Shown one piece after another: positions 1-7,804 of a stretch of 36,325 nt of DNA. The stretch lies in the NCBI GenBank assembly GCA_031261295.1, contig JAISKT010000283.1, forward strand, positions 1-36,325. The letters are read 5' to 3'. A program made the position numbers and the translations under genes. The stretch is from Candidatus Symbiothrix sp. (lineage in GTDB: Bacteria; Bacteroidota; Bacteroidia; Bacteroidales; Azobacteroidaceae). Every line of letters starts with the position of its first letter. Within the stretch, counting starts at the first letter, position 1. The notes beneath the pieces were generated by a model. The model worked only from the letters and a program-made list of their open reading frames with translations. It did not search any database and was not told the DNA's origin.

Positions 1-236
1 AAAATATTATCTTTCGACTCGTATGGCAGTCGGTACGACCTGTAATCGTCGTTCGTCAAACGTAAAATCTCACTGCGAGACGATGCCCATACAAATCCGT
101 TGTCGTCTTTGCACAACGAAAAGAATTCGTGTTTTGAAATCCCGAACATATCGCTGACACTGAAAAACTTAACATCTTCAGATCCCCAAGCTTCCAATGA
201 GATAATCAACAATAGGAACAGCAGTTTCAATTTCAT
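1..236 (-). CDS. N-terminus of a hybrid two-component system sensor (partial)
   Basis: This is the first 78 codons of a gene that runs off the left edge; the ATG is at 236. The product starts with a Sec signal peptide (about residues 1-18, MKLKLLFLLLIISLEAWG). It then enters a segment with GISKHEFFSLCKDDNGFVWA, which matches the first blade of the periplasmic two-component-regulator propeller of Bacteroidetes hybrid two-component systems. In that family the propeller senses a glycan fragment, and a histidine kinase, receiver and AraC-type DNA-binding domain follow in the same chain. None of those domains is visible here. Lying next to a PUL on the same strand, it is probably the regulator of the locus (inference). 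A stand-alone propeller protein or a classical kinase remains possible because most of the gene is missing. Confidence 0.75.
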   Translation of the reverse strand, partial: MKLKLLFLLLIISLEAWGSEDVKFFSVSDMFGISKHEFFSLCKDDNGFVWASSRSEILRLTNDDYRSYRLPYESKDNI

Positions 237-255
237 AACAGTATCCTTTTGGTTG

Positions 256-263
256 CAAAAATA
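256..263 (-). promoter_or_regulatory. Candidate Bacteroidetes -7 element upstream of the sensor gene
   Basis: The minus strand reads TATTTTTG, a match to the Bacteroidetes -7 consensus TAnnTTTG, 20 bp upstream of the sensor ATG at 236. The expected -33 TTTG is only weakly matched (CTTT). Transcription would begin about 7 nt further on, giving a very short leader. Confidence 0.4.
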
Positions 264-380
264 ATCAGCCATTTAATCTTTATAAAGTATTAGTATATTT
301 TTGCTTCCATTTAGAAATACAAATATAGTAAATTGCCTTAATACTAATCTCATTTTAAATTGAAAAAGAAGTCAGTATAT

Positions 381-466
381 CTAAAAAAGAAAAGGTTGTC
401 ATCGCGACAACCAATCTTCATTGTTAACCTTAAATCTAATACCATGAAAAACACAGTGCAAAGATA
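381..466 (-). ncRNA. Candidate small RNA (about 70 nt) with its own promoter and terminator
   Basis: On the minus strand a TATCTTTG box (466-459) fits the Bacteroidetes -7 consensus TAnnTTTG. About 55 nt further on is a perfect 7-bp hairpin, GGTTGTC (412-406) and GACAACC (400-394) with a 5-nt loop. A run of pyrimidines, CCTTTTCTTTTTT, follows at once and looks like an intrinsic terminator. Between them is an AT-rich stretch, GGTATTAGATTTAAGGTTAA. A promoter this close to a terminator suggests a stand-alone RNA of about 70 nt or an attenuated leader. A 23-codon reading frame starts at the ATG at 423-421 but runs past the terminator, so it is not called as a gene. The -33 element is poor. Confidence 0.4.
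394..412 (-). terminator. Hairpin terminator of the minus-strand candidate RNA
   Basis: The stem is 7 bp (GGTTGTC/GACAACC) with a 5-nt loop. On the minus strand it is followed by a T-rich tract down to about 382. On the plus strand no T-run follows, so the orientation is minus. Confidence 0.5.
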
Positions 467-583
467 AGGCATTTATGTTATAAAACATAACTTTTCGGCA
501 TATATTTTTCGTCTTTAACATTATTTATGACAAATCAAAATTTTATCGAATGCTAAAAACATGTTATACAATATGTTTTTTTA

Positions 584-720
584 TTTGTCCGGTAACAAAA
601 AATACCACACCTTTGTATCCGGAAAAATTAAACACCATCTTCTTTTTTGCCTCACAGGCTAATACCTAATAAAACACATAAGAATTAAAGGCTGTCAAAT
701 TCCAACGACAGCCTTTTTTA
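584..720 (+). ncRNA. Candidate plus-strand small transcript
   Basis: TTTG at 584-587 and CACCTTTG at 608-615 are separated by exactly 20 nt. That is the spacing of Bacteroidetes -33/-7 promoters, with one mismatch in the -7 box (C for T). A start near 622 would give a transcript of about 100 nt ending at the strong hairpin and T-run at 687-718. No reading frame of useful size lies within it. It would be the only gene-like unit on the plus strand of the window. Chance similarity in AT-rich sequence cannot be excluded. Confidence 0.3.
687..718 (+). terminator. Strong, probably bidirectional intrinsic terminator
   Basis: A perfect 10-bp stem, AAAGGCTGTC (687-696) and GACAGCCTTT (707-716), encloses a 10-nt loop. 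Six Ts follow the GC-rich part of the stem on the plus strand. On the minus strand the stem is followed by CCTTTAATTC, so it could also end transcripts coming from the ATPase relic, whose stop codon is at 724-726. Confidence 0.7.
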
Positions 721-723
721 TAT

Positions 724-1131
724 TTAGAAATCGCCATAATCATTTTTCAGCCAATATTCGAAAGCCGGATCCTGCAAAACGATCTGATTGTCAGGCAATA
801 TATCAATCAAATCTTTTTCAAGAGTAGCTTTTTTGAGATTTTTTATGTTAGCCGAACTGCCCAAATCATATTTTCTCAGCACTTCTTTCGACGAAAAATT
901 GGTTTCTCCGGCAACAAATTTTTCCCAGGCAGGAAGGGATGACTTTAAAATAGCGTTGGCGTATGCTTTGTAAAATTGTTCTTCGGTGCGACAATTGAAA
1001 ATGTCCAAATTGCAAATGGTTATTTCCTTCGGATTCTCTTTTCTAAGCGTTTCCGAAACTTTGTTCACAAGAGAAGTTTTTCCCCACCTGCGTGGAGAAA
1101 TAATGAATGTAATCATTTTATTTGAAATCAA
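724..1131 (-). pseudogene. Relic of an AAA-type ATPase, truncated and internally deleted
   Basis: The 135-residue frame starts with a Walker A region (ISPRRWGKTSLVNKV) and ends with DLIDILPDNQIVLQDPAF followed by EYWLKN. These are the two ends of a family of mobile or defence-associated prokaryotic AAA ATPases of roughly 350-400 residues. The middle is missing: about 75 residues after the P-loop the chain jumps from KFVAGETNF to the C-terminal SSKEVLRKYDLGSSANIKN segment. Walker B and the sensor motifs have therefore been lost, probably as an in-frame deletion of around 200 codons. The N-terminal part before the P-loop is also absent: only a TTG could serve as start, and an in-frame TGA lies just upstream at 1138-1140. 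I read it as a dead gene. The family comparison is from memory. Confidence 0.65.
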
Positions 1132-1140
1132 ATGATTTCA
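1123..1140. repeat. 18-bp palindrome at the 5' edge of the ATPase relic
   Basis: The arms TGAAATCA (1123-1130) and TGATTTCA (1133-1140) are perfect inverted copies separated by AA. The palindrome spans the TTG start and the preceding in-frame stop of the ATPase relic. It may be an operator-like site or the scar of whatever truncated the gene. No function can be assigned. Confidence 0.4.
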
Positions 1141-1206
1141 TTTCTGCGATTTTGAGTTGAAATAGTTCGTTAATAGGTACATGCAAACATTTGAATAATA
1201 AAAACA

Positions 1207-1260
1207 TTGTCCAAAAAGTTAAAAATGCGGTCATAACGACCTTTTCAACTTTTTGGACAA
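1207..1260 (-). terminator. Long hairpin terminator behind the PL11 gene
   Basis: The arms TTGTCCAAAAAGTT (1207-1220) and AACTTTTTGGACAA (1247-1260) are 14-bp perfect inverted repeats. A second inner pairing GGTC/GACC lies within the 26-nt loop. On the minus strand the stem is followed by TGTTTTTATT, a fair U-tract, 30 nt beyond the PL11 stop codon. It is well placed to end the PUL transcript. A T-rich stretch also follows on the plus side, so it may work in both directions. Confidence 0.65.
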
Positions 1261-1288
1261 CATCCGTTTTTTACAAAATGATATATAC

Positions 1289-4200
1289 CTATTTAATAAT
1301 TTTGAATGTCTTGCTTCCTGCTTTTACAAGATACAGTCCTGATGGCAAGAACACTCTTACTTCGTCTGAACCGGCAACACCTTGCTTGATAACGGCGCCC
1401 ATAAGATTAAATACCGTATAACTGTCTCCCGGGCGGATACCTTTGATAACAATGTGATTGTCTGCTGTGAATACTTTCAAAGAAGTATTTGCCGTTTGAA
1501 CCTCATTTATTCCTGTCGGTGCATATTGTGGACCGGAAGTTACCGTTACTTTATATGCTTTTGTGAGAGATGTATTGTTTATGCTGGTAAGCGTGTAAGT
1601 TACATTCGAATTGCTGAAATTTTGAGCTGTTAGCGGAGAAGGTGAAATAGTAGCGCCTCCTGAAATTACGATTTCCGGGGTAAGACTGCTTAATGCCGCT
1701 CCGGTTGGAACATGGACGGTAACCGTTTGTCCTTTGACATCAATAACTCCATGATAAGTATTTCCTCCGATGTTCAATGAAAAATCTTTGATGTCTAAGT
1801 ACGTACTAATATCAGGTGTAGGAATTTCACACGGGCAATTAGCGCCTCCGCCAATATAGAATCCCAAATGTGGCGGTTGGTTATATCCTACATTTTGCCA
1901 AGCAATTCCCAAACGGTAAACAGGATCATGCATCAAGGTATAAAGACGATGTTCTGTTGGAATCGTAGTCGTATAAAGCATGATTTGAGAAGGATCGGAA
2001 GAATTATAAAAGATAACTTCTTCCCGCCAATCGCCCAGTAAATCCGCACTCAAGCAAGGATTCGATTTCGTGCCGTTTATCGACTTTGCATTATTGCTAT
2101 TATAGAATGTCATCAGACGGGTTCCATCTCCATCATTCAATTTTTCAGCATCCAATAACTCGTCTTGCAAATCACCATCCCAATAAATGCGGAAATTTGT
2201 GAAAGCAGGAGTCGTACTGGAAATTTGTGTTGTGATAAGATTGCCGTTATTTTCATTCAGATTAACTGTTCCGGCTGCACTGTGTGAGCTCCACAATTCA
2301 AATCCGCAATAATTGGGGTCAATATCGGCGGCCATTCCCCGTCCGACATCGGTGCCTGTTTGAGCGCCCCAAAGAATTTCACCCGTTCTGGCATCATGTA
2401 TTTCATAACCATAAGGTTGGTCTTTTTCTTCGTGTACTTCCCACACTTCAAGACCCGGACGGTTTGGAAGAAGATCCGTAACGTGTATAGCATCGCCATG
2501 ACCTAAACCGGTACGATACATGAGCGTTCCGTCATCATCCACCGCGCAGGCGCCATAAATTATTTCATCTTTCCCATCATCATCCACATCAGCAATGCTT
2601 AAATTATGGTTTCCTTGTCCATAAATTCCGGCACCCGGTGTTGAAGAAACAAACGACCAACGCTGGGTAAGAGTACCGGTACTGCCTGTTTTGCTGTAGT
2701 CGTAAGCAGCCATAGCTGCGCGGGCATAATAACCCCGTCCCATTACTAAGCTTGGATGTATTCCGTCTAAATAAGCGACAGCGGCTAAGAAGCGATCGAC
2801 CCTGTTTCCATAAGTGTCACCCCAATCGCCAACCGTACCACGAGCCGGAAGAAAAGGAGTCGTAGCGAGTTGAGCGCCTGTTTGTCCGTCAAAAACCGTC
2901 AGATATTCAGGACCGCTAAGGATGTATCCGTTTGAAGTCCGGTAATCTGCAGCTGCATTATCTCCGGGCAGGAGTACATTAACTCCTAAGCCGTCTTTAG
3001 TACCCGGAGCTGTTCTACAAGCCACTTCTGCAATTCCATCGCCATCCAAATCATACACCATAAATTGAGTATAATGAGCGCCCGCCCGAATATTCTTTCC
3101 CAAGTCGATCCGCCACAAACGGGTTCCATTCATTTTATATGCATCTAAATAGACATTCCCGGTATAGCCCGATAGAGAATTGTCTTTAGAATTGGAAGGA
3201 TCCCATTTAACAACGATTTCATATTCGCCGTCGCCATCCAAATCGGCAGCGCTGCAATCATTCGGTGTGTAAGTATATTCTACATCATCGGGAGTAGTTC
3301 CTCCTGCCGGACGTTGAAGATTGATCGTAAGATACTGTTGTCCCCAAGTATTGACTGTTTTGGAAGTTTCCACCAATGTGCTGCCGACATACGTTTTTAC
3401 TTGATATTGGCTGGAGGTCGTTCCGCTTCCATCTGTATAATTGGTAGCTCCGGAGGTAGTGGTGGTATGAATCAAAGTGGTTCCTCTATATAATTTAAAA
3501 TAGGCATTTTCCGAATCTGTACCCAACGAGCGCCAACTCACAAATACACCGTTACTTATTTTTACCGCTACAAGTCCGCGATCCAGATATTCCATTTGAC
3601 GGGGAGTAGCGCCGCTCTCTGTGGTTGATGCGCCCGGAACGACCGGCTCAAATTGGAAGCAATGACGATAACGTTCATAAAGTGTATTGACATATCCCAT
3701 AGCGTTATCCGCTTTTACTTCCAGTGCTTTACCGTCTCCTCTTTGTATGCCGTAAAGATAGTAGGGATCATCTCTTTTATCTACCGTTCCTACACCTCCT
3801 ACAGTACTTACATTTTGACCCCGATTTTCAGGAATTGTAAATGCTGATGCACTTGCGGCTAAACCTCCTCCATTCAAATAAGTTCCTAAAGCGGCGTTTT
3901 GAATCGTATATCCCGTTGCTGTTTTTACAACATTCCATTCCGAATTGACAATTGCAAGATTTTCCGACCATTTAAGATTGCTTCCATCGGCATAAAGTAT
4001 TTTCTTCGTACTGCCGCCGTCTCCTGCACTTACACCGTAAGTATAAATTTTATAAGTCTGGGTTGTACTCGGCGACACTTGTCCTTCATTGTTAAACGTA
4101 TTCAAAGCGCTGTTTAATGTTCCTACCGCAGCATTTATGGCCGCTTGCGTAGTAGCATTCGCAAGCGCCGTTTCAGCAGCAGTCTTTGCGCTTGTTAACG

Positions 4201-5035
4201 CATTTACCTGAGTGGGCGTATAATTTAAGAACTCCGTTCCTATCCGACTGACCGAGGTTATTTTAGCAGCAACCGTTCCGATTAATTCTTCTAAAGCGCT
4301 TTTATCAAGAGATGCATAATGATACACTTTGAAATTATCTACCAAACCGGTCCACGAAAAATTACTGCCGTCTCGGTTGGCATATACTTCCAAAGCCGTT
4401 AAATTAGCGGCGGCTGTATTATAAAAGGCAATGCCTGTATTTATATAAGTCGCCGTTCCATTGGTTATTTTAATACTATCGACCGTATGAGTAGCGAAAT
4501 TCAACACTGTATGGACGGATACCCATGCGTCCCGGTTAAAATTGCCTCCGGTAGGCGTTAATCTGGTGGATGCAGCTGTTGCATCGGTTGTTACCGTATT
4601 ATTTAAATTTACCAAATGTAAAGCATTTCCGGTACTGCCTTGCGAACTTTCTACCGAAAAAGCGATTGAAATATTTCCGGAAGAATCTTTAAACCTGAAA
4701 AATGTCCCACTGGTATTTTTGTTCGTTGGAACACCTAATTGCCAATCAAAATCCAAACAGATTTTGCCATTCGTTGGGATTGTTACAGATGGAGACAACG
4801 TGGTAGAGGTAGTTCTGCTTCCTGAAGCAGCATTAAAGTTCAATTGGAGCGCCTGTCCATAAGGTGTACCGGCATTAGCCAGGCCGGCTGAAAATTGACT
4901 TACAGAGGAAAACGACCAGGGAGTCGTTGCATTTGCAAAGTCCTCATTAATGTCATAAACTCGTGCTGAAGTTTGTCCATTTGAGATGGCGAAACAACAC
5001 ATACTCAATAATAGAGCGAAAAATTTGTTCTTCAT
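1289..5035 (-). CDS. Secreted multidomain rhamnogalacturonan lyase-like protein (PL11 family, T9SS cargo)
   Basis: PL11 enzymes cleave rhamnogalacturonan I by beta-elimination. Domains in order: signal peptide (1-20), a concanavalin-like jelly-roll (about 24-240), an alanine-rich helical segment of FIVAR type (about 242-315), a trefoil-like region (about 325-470), and the PL11 catalytic propeller (about 475-1065). A domain resembling the beta-sandwiches of PUL surface proteins (about 1070-1175) and a T9SS type A sorting tail (about 1180-1248) follow. The catalytic part opens with RQMEYLDRGLVAVK and carries calcium-loop motifs DLDGDGEYEI, DLDGDGIAEV and DVDDDGKDEI, as expected for the family. 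At 1248 residues it is about twice a bare PL11, owing to added binding modules. A 170-bp gap separates it from the beta-mannosidase gene, so it may have its own promoter, though I see only weak boxes. Activity on another rhamnose/uronic acid polymer is possible. Confidence 0.85.
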   Translation of the reverse strand: MKNKFFALLLSMCCFAISNGQTSARVYDINEDFANATTPWSFSSVSQFSAGLANAGTPYGQALQLNFNAASGSRTTSTTLSPSVTIPTNGKICLDFDWQLGVPTNKNTSGTFFRFKDSSGNISIAFSVESSQGSTGNALHLVNLNNTVTTDATAASTRLTPTGGNFNRDAWVSVHTVLNFATHTVDSIKITNGTATYINTGIAFYNTAAANLTALEVYANRDGSNFSWTGLVDNFKVYHYASLDKSALEELIGTVAAKITSVSRIGTEFLNYTPTQVNALTSAKTAAETALANATTQAAINAAVGTLNSALNTFNNEGQVSPSTTQTYKIYTYGVSAGDGGSTKKILYADGSNLKWSENLAIVNSEWNVVKTATGYTIQNAALGTYLNGGGLAASASAFTIPENRGQNVSTVGGVGTVDKRDDPYYLYGIQRGDGKALEVKADNAMGYVNTLYERYRHCFQFEPVVPGASTTESGATPRQMEYLDRGLVAVKISNGVFVSWRSLGTDSENAYFKLYRGTTLIHTTTTSGATNYTDGSGTTSSQYQVKTYVGSTLVETSKTVNTWGQQYLTINLQRPAGGTTPDDVEYTYTPNDCSAADLDGDGEYEIVVKWDPSNSKDNSLSGYTGNVYLDAYKMNGTRLWRIDLGKNIRAGAHYTQFMVYDLDGDGIAEVACRTAPGTKDGLGVNVLLPGDNAAADYRTSNGYILSGPEYLTVFDGQTGAQLATTPFLPARGTVGDWGDTYGNRVDRFLAAVAYLDGIHPSLVMGRGYYARAAMAAYDYSKTGSTGTLTQRWSFVSSTPGAGIYGQGNHNLSIADVDDDGKDEIIYGACAVDDDGTLMYRTGLGHGDAIHVTDLLPNRPGLEVWEVHEEKDQPYGYEIHDARTGEILWGAQTGTDVGRGMAADIDPNYCGFELWSSHSAAGTVNLNENNGNLITTQISSTTPAFTNFRIYWDGDLQDELLDAEKLNDGDGTRLMTFYNSNNAKSINGTKSNPCLSADLLGDWREEVIFYNSSDPSQIMLYTTTIPTEHRLYTLMHDPVYRLGIAWQNVGYNQPPHLGFYIGGGANCPCEIPTPDISTYLDIKDFSLNIGGNTYHGVIDVKGQTVTVHVPTGAALSSLTPEIVISGGATISPSPLTAQNFSNSNVTYTLTSINNTSLTKAYKVTVTSGPQYAPTGINEVQTANTSLKVFTADNHIVIKGIRPGDSYTVFNLMGAVIKQGVAGSDEVRVFLPSGLYLVKAGSKTFKIIK

Positions 5036-5205
5036 GGTCTAAAAAATTAAATTAACAGTTTGTGAATAATGTGAATGGACAAAGGAAAGGTAATAAAATA
5101 AATGATAAAATGGAATATCGTTCATATTTAAGGAGATACGTACAATATAGCCTTTTTTTTCAACTATTTACGCTAAAATGACATTATTCAAAAACAATGT
5201 GGATT

Positions 5206-7803
5206 TCACTGAATGACTGAATAAGCATCCCGTAAAGAGACCATTTTTAATTGCTTCTCCAATTCTTTTTGGGAAAGTTTACTTTTTACCTTGACCGTTA
5301 CGCTTTCTCCCGGTAAGATATCGAAATAATTATTTTCAAAAAAATGATCGTCCTCCTCTAAAGAGAGAAATACCGCACGAGAGAACTTGTCCGAGGTCAA
5401 GGTAATTTCATAACCGTTTGCTATTTGTTTAATTCGCTTTGACAAGGTAGTTTGGGGGAACCGGATATTTTTTGGTTTATCCAAGAAGTAGTTGTTTTTA
5501 TAGACTTTATTGTCCGCATTTTTCAACTGCACCGATACAAATACATCCTCTTTGTTCGCATTTTTAAGTAAAGAAGCGATTTCGGCAGAGAATACTTGCG
5601 TGCTGGCATTCGCCGAAATTTTCACCTCTCGGGTGATTTCCCGGATGATTTTGCCGTTTAATTCCTGTACTTTAAGAGTGAATTGTCCTTTCGAATCTTT
5701 CAATTCGTCCGAAACGATATACACTTCCAGATTTTCCTCGTTCAGAATAGGAGAAACGAGTATATTCCGGAATGCTTCACGCGCAAAATAATGTTGCGCT
5801 TTCCAACGTCCGTAATAATCCCGGCTCGACCAGGAGGCAACGGGCCAGCAATCGTTGTGCTGCCAATACAGCGATCCCATGCAATACGGCATCAGACGGC
5901 GATGCGCTTCTATCGCTGTTTTGATGGCATCGCCCTGCAAGACCTGATTCATATATAAGAACGATTCAAAACTATTGGGCTGCTGATATTCATTCAGCAA
6001 ATATTCTTCAATCAATTCGTTGGCATGAATCCCGCCGCGTTGGTGGGACAGCATCACTTCCGATGTAATGCTTTGGTCTTCGGGATAAGGCGCGTATTTT
6101 TTCACCGATTCAAATTCGGGAAACGATTGAAAACCGTATTCGCTGAAAAAGCGGCTTTTTTCCTTGTTATAATCGGAAATCGGTTTGCTCGCGTGCCAGA
6201 CGTTCCACGAATGACGGTCGCCGCTGGTGGGACTGGTGGCTTTGTCTTCCTCGTAATACGGCGAAGAGGGCCAATAAAACAAATGAGGCGCATATTCCGA
6301 AACCAAATCCGGCAACAGATGATTGAAGAGCGTATCGTATTGATTGAGTATGACGGCGGCCTGTTCGGGGTTTTCTTTGATGTAACGTTTTCCCCAGCCC
6401 CAGCCGTACCAAGCGTCGTGCACTTCATTGTTTCCGCACCACAATGCCATACAGGCATGATTGCGAAGCCGTTTGATATTGTCGATCGCTTCCTGTTTGA
6501 TGTTTTCCAGCAATTCGCCTTCGGCAGGATAGAGCGCACAGGCAAACATGAAATCTTGCCAAACCATGATGCCGTATTGGTCGCACAATTCGTAAAACAC
6601 ATCATTTTCGTAGATTCCGCCGCCCCATACCCGCAGCACATTCATATTGGCATGGACAGCATCCAAGATCGTGCGTTCGTAAATTTCGTTGGTCACCCGT
6701 GGAAGAAAATTATCGCAGGGAATATAGTTCGCTCCCTTGGCAAAAACCGGAATGCCGTTTAGTTCCAAATACAAACTTTTCCCGTATTCATCGGGTTTAT
6801 TAATCACTTTCAACGAACGTATTCCGACTTTTTTTGTTTGGGAATCCATGAGTGTTGAATGGGTGGCGACTTCGGTGGTCATCGCATACAGATAAGGTTC
6901 GCCCAAACCGTTACTCCACCATAAACGGGGATTTTTTATCGTAAAATTGACTTCTATCTTGTTGATTCCTCTTTTTAACGAAGTGGTTATGGATGCAAAC
7001 GCTTTTTGAGTCAACTCGTTTTTTATCGTAACTACGGCGCCGGTCATGTCTTTATCCGCCAAGATTTCAACATTGGCTTTGATAACGGCTTTTTTCGAGG
7101 AAACTTCGGGTTGTTGTATGAACACGTCTTGCAAACGCAGATCGTTCCACGCTTCCAAATATACCGGACGCCAGATTCCCGATGTTACCAAGCGGGGACC
7201 CCAATCCCAGCCATAATGGTAGCCGGCTTTGCGGGCATAAACACTCAACACCCGGTTGAAAATTCCGCCGTTGTACGACTGGTCATTATTGGCTTCATAC
7301 TTGACGGGCGCGGCTTCCCATTTGGGCATATCTATTTTAATGGGCGAATGGAAATAGATGCGTAAATTGTTCTCTTTTTCTTTGACTTTTCCTTTGATGT
7401 CGATTTTCCATTCCCGGAACATATTGTTTGCCGACAATATTTTTTCTTCATTCAGATAAACATCGGCATACGTGTCCAAGCCTTTAAAAAAGAGGATGAT
7501 ATTTTCTTTTGCGAACATCTCTGCTGAAATATCGAAGGTGGTTTCGTAAATCCAGTCTTCCTTATCAATCCATTGTACCCCTTTTTCATTCAGGCGAAAA
7601 AAAGGATCTTCAATCAATTTATTCGTTATCAGGTCGGTGTGTATCACTCCCGGAACGGTAGCCGGATACCAGTTGACCAAACGGGCTTGTTTGAATTTCC
7701 ATCCGGAATGGATTTCTTGTTGCAGTGGAGTTGCCGAAACGACTTGACCACAAAAAACCGACACTACGATCAGCGCCCAAATAATATGGATTGTTTTTTT
7801 CAT
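5206..7803 (-). CDS. Beta-mannosidase, GH2 family
   Basis: The 865-residue protein has the standard length and architecture of exo-acting GH2 beta-mannosidases, which remove terminal beta-mannose from oligosaccharides. A Sec signal peptide (about 1-24) is followed by the sugar-binding jelly roll with the family-typical PATVPGVIHTDLI stretch. The immunoglobulin-like domain and the TIM barrel come next. The barrel carries the acid/base Glu460 in CGNNEVHD and the nucleophile Glu555 in SEYGFQS. No T9SS tail is present, so a periplasmic location is likely. The start ATG at 7803 lies one base after the TGA of the preceding GH2 gene, which suggests translational coupling. It is the last gene of the tightly packed enzyme run, with a 170-bp gap before PL11. 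Confidence 0.93.
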   Translation of the reverse strand: MKKTIHIIWALIVVSVFCGQVVSATPLQQEIHSGWKFKQARLVNWYPATVPGVIHTDLITNKLIEDPFFRLNEKGVQWIDKEDWIYETTFDISAEMFAKENIILFFKGLDTYADVYLNEEKILSANNMFREWKIDIKGKVKEKENNLRIYFHSPIKIDMPKWEAAPVKYEANNDQSYNGGIFNRVLSVYARKAGYHYGWDWGPRLVTSGIWRPVYLEAWNDLRLQDVFIQQPEVSSKKAVIKANVEILADKDMTGAVVTIKNELTQKAFASITTSLKRGINKIEVNFTIKNPRLWWSNGLGEPYLYAMTTEVATHSTLMDSQTKKVGIRSLKVINKPDEYGKSLYLELNGIPVFAKGANYIPCDNFLPRVTNEIYERTILDAVHANMNVLRVWGGGIYENDVFYELCDQYGIMVWQDFMFACALYPAEGELLENIKQEAIDNIKRLRNHACMALWCGNNEVHDAWYGWGWGKRYIKENPEQAAVILNQYDTLFNHLLPDLVSEYAPHLFYWPSSPYYEEDKATSPTSGDRHSWNVWHASKPISDYNKEKSRFFSEYGFQSFPEFESVKKYAPYPEDQSITSEVMLSHQRGGIHANELIEEYLLNEYQQPNSFESFLYMNQVLQGDAIKTAIEAHRRLMPYCMGSLYWQHNDCWPVASWSSRDYYGRWKAQHYFAREAFRNILVSPILNEENLEVYIVSDELKDSKGQFTLKVQELNGKIIREITREVKISANASTQVFSAEIASLLKNANKEDVFVSVQLKNADNKVYKNNYFLDKPKNIRFPQTTLSKRIKQIANGYEITLTSDKFSRAVFLSLEEDDHFFENNYFDILPGESVTVKVKSKLSQKELEKQLKMVSLRDAYSVIQ

Positions 7804-7804
7804 C

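Noticed and set aside
423..466. A leader-peptide frame in the minus-strand candidate RNA
   Set aside because: The 23-codon frame extends through the terminator hairpin and shows no regulatory codon run.
555..580. AT-only palindrome AAAAACAT...ATGTTTTT followed by Ts
   Set aside because: The stem has almost no GC pairs, and such structures are expected by chance in this AT-rich gap.
5080..5095. Promoter-like box TTCCTTTG upstream of PL11 on the minus strand
   Set aside because: It has one mismatch to the -7 consensus and no -33 TTTG at the right distance, so it is not strong enough to call.
6025..6762. A 245-codon open frame on the plus strand opposite the beta-mannosidase gene
   Set aside because: It mirrors the codon structure of a well-supported GH2 gene, has no signal, domain or promoter, and is a shadow frame.
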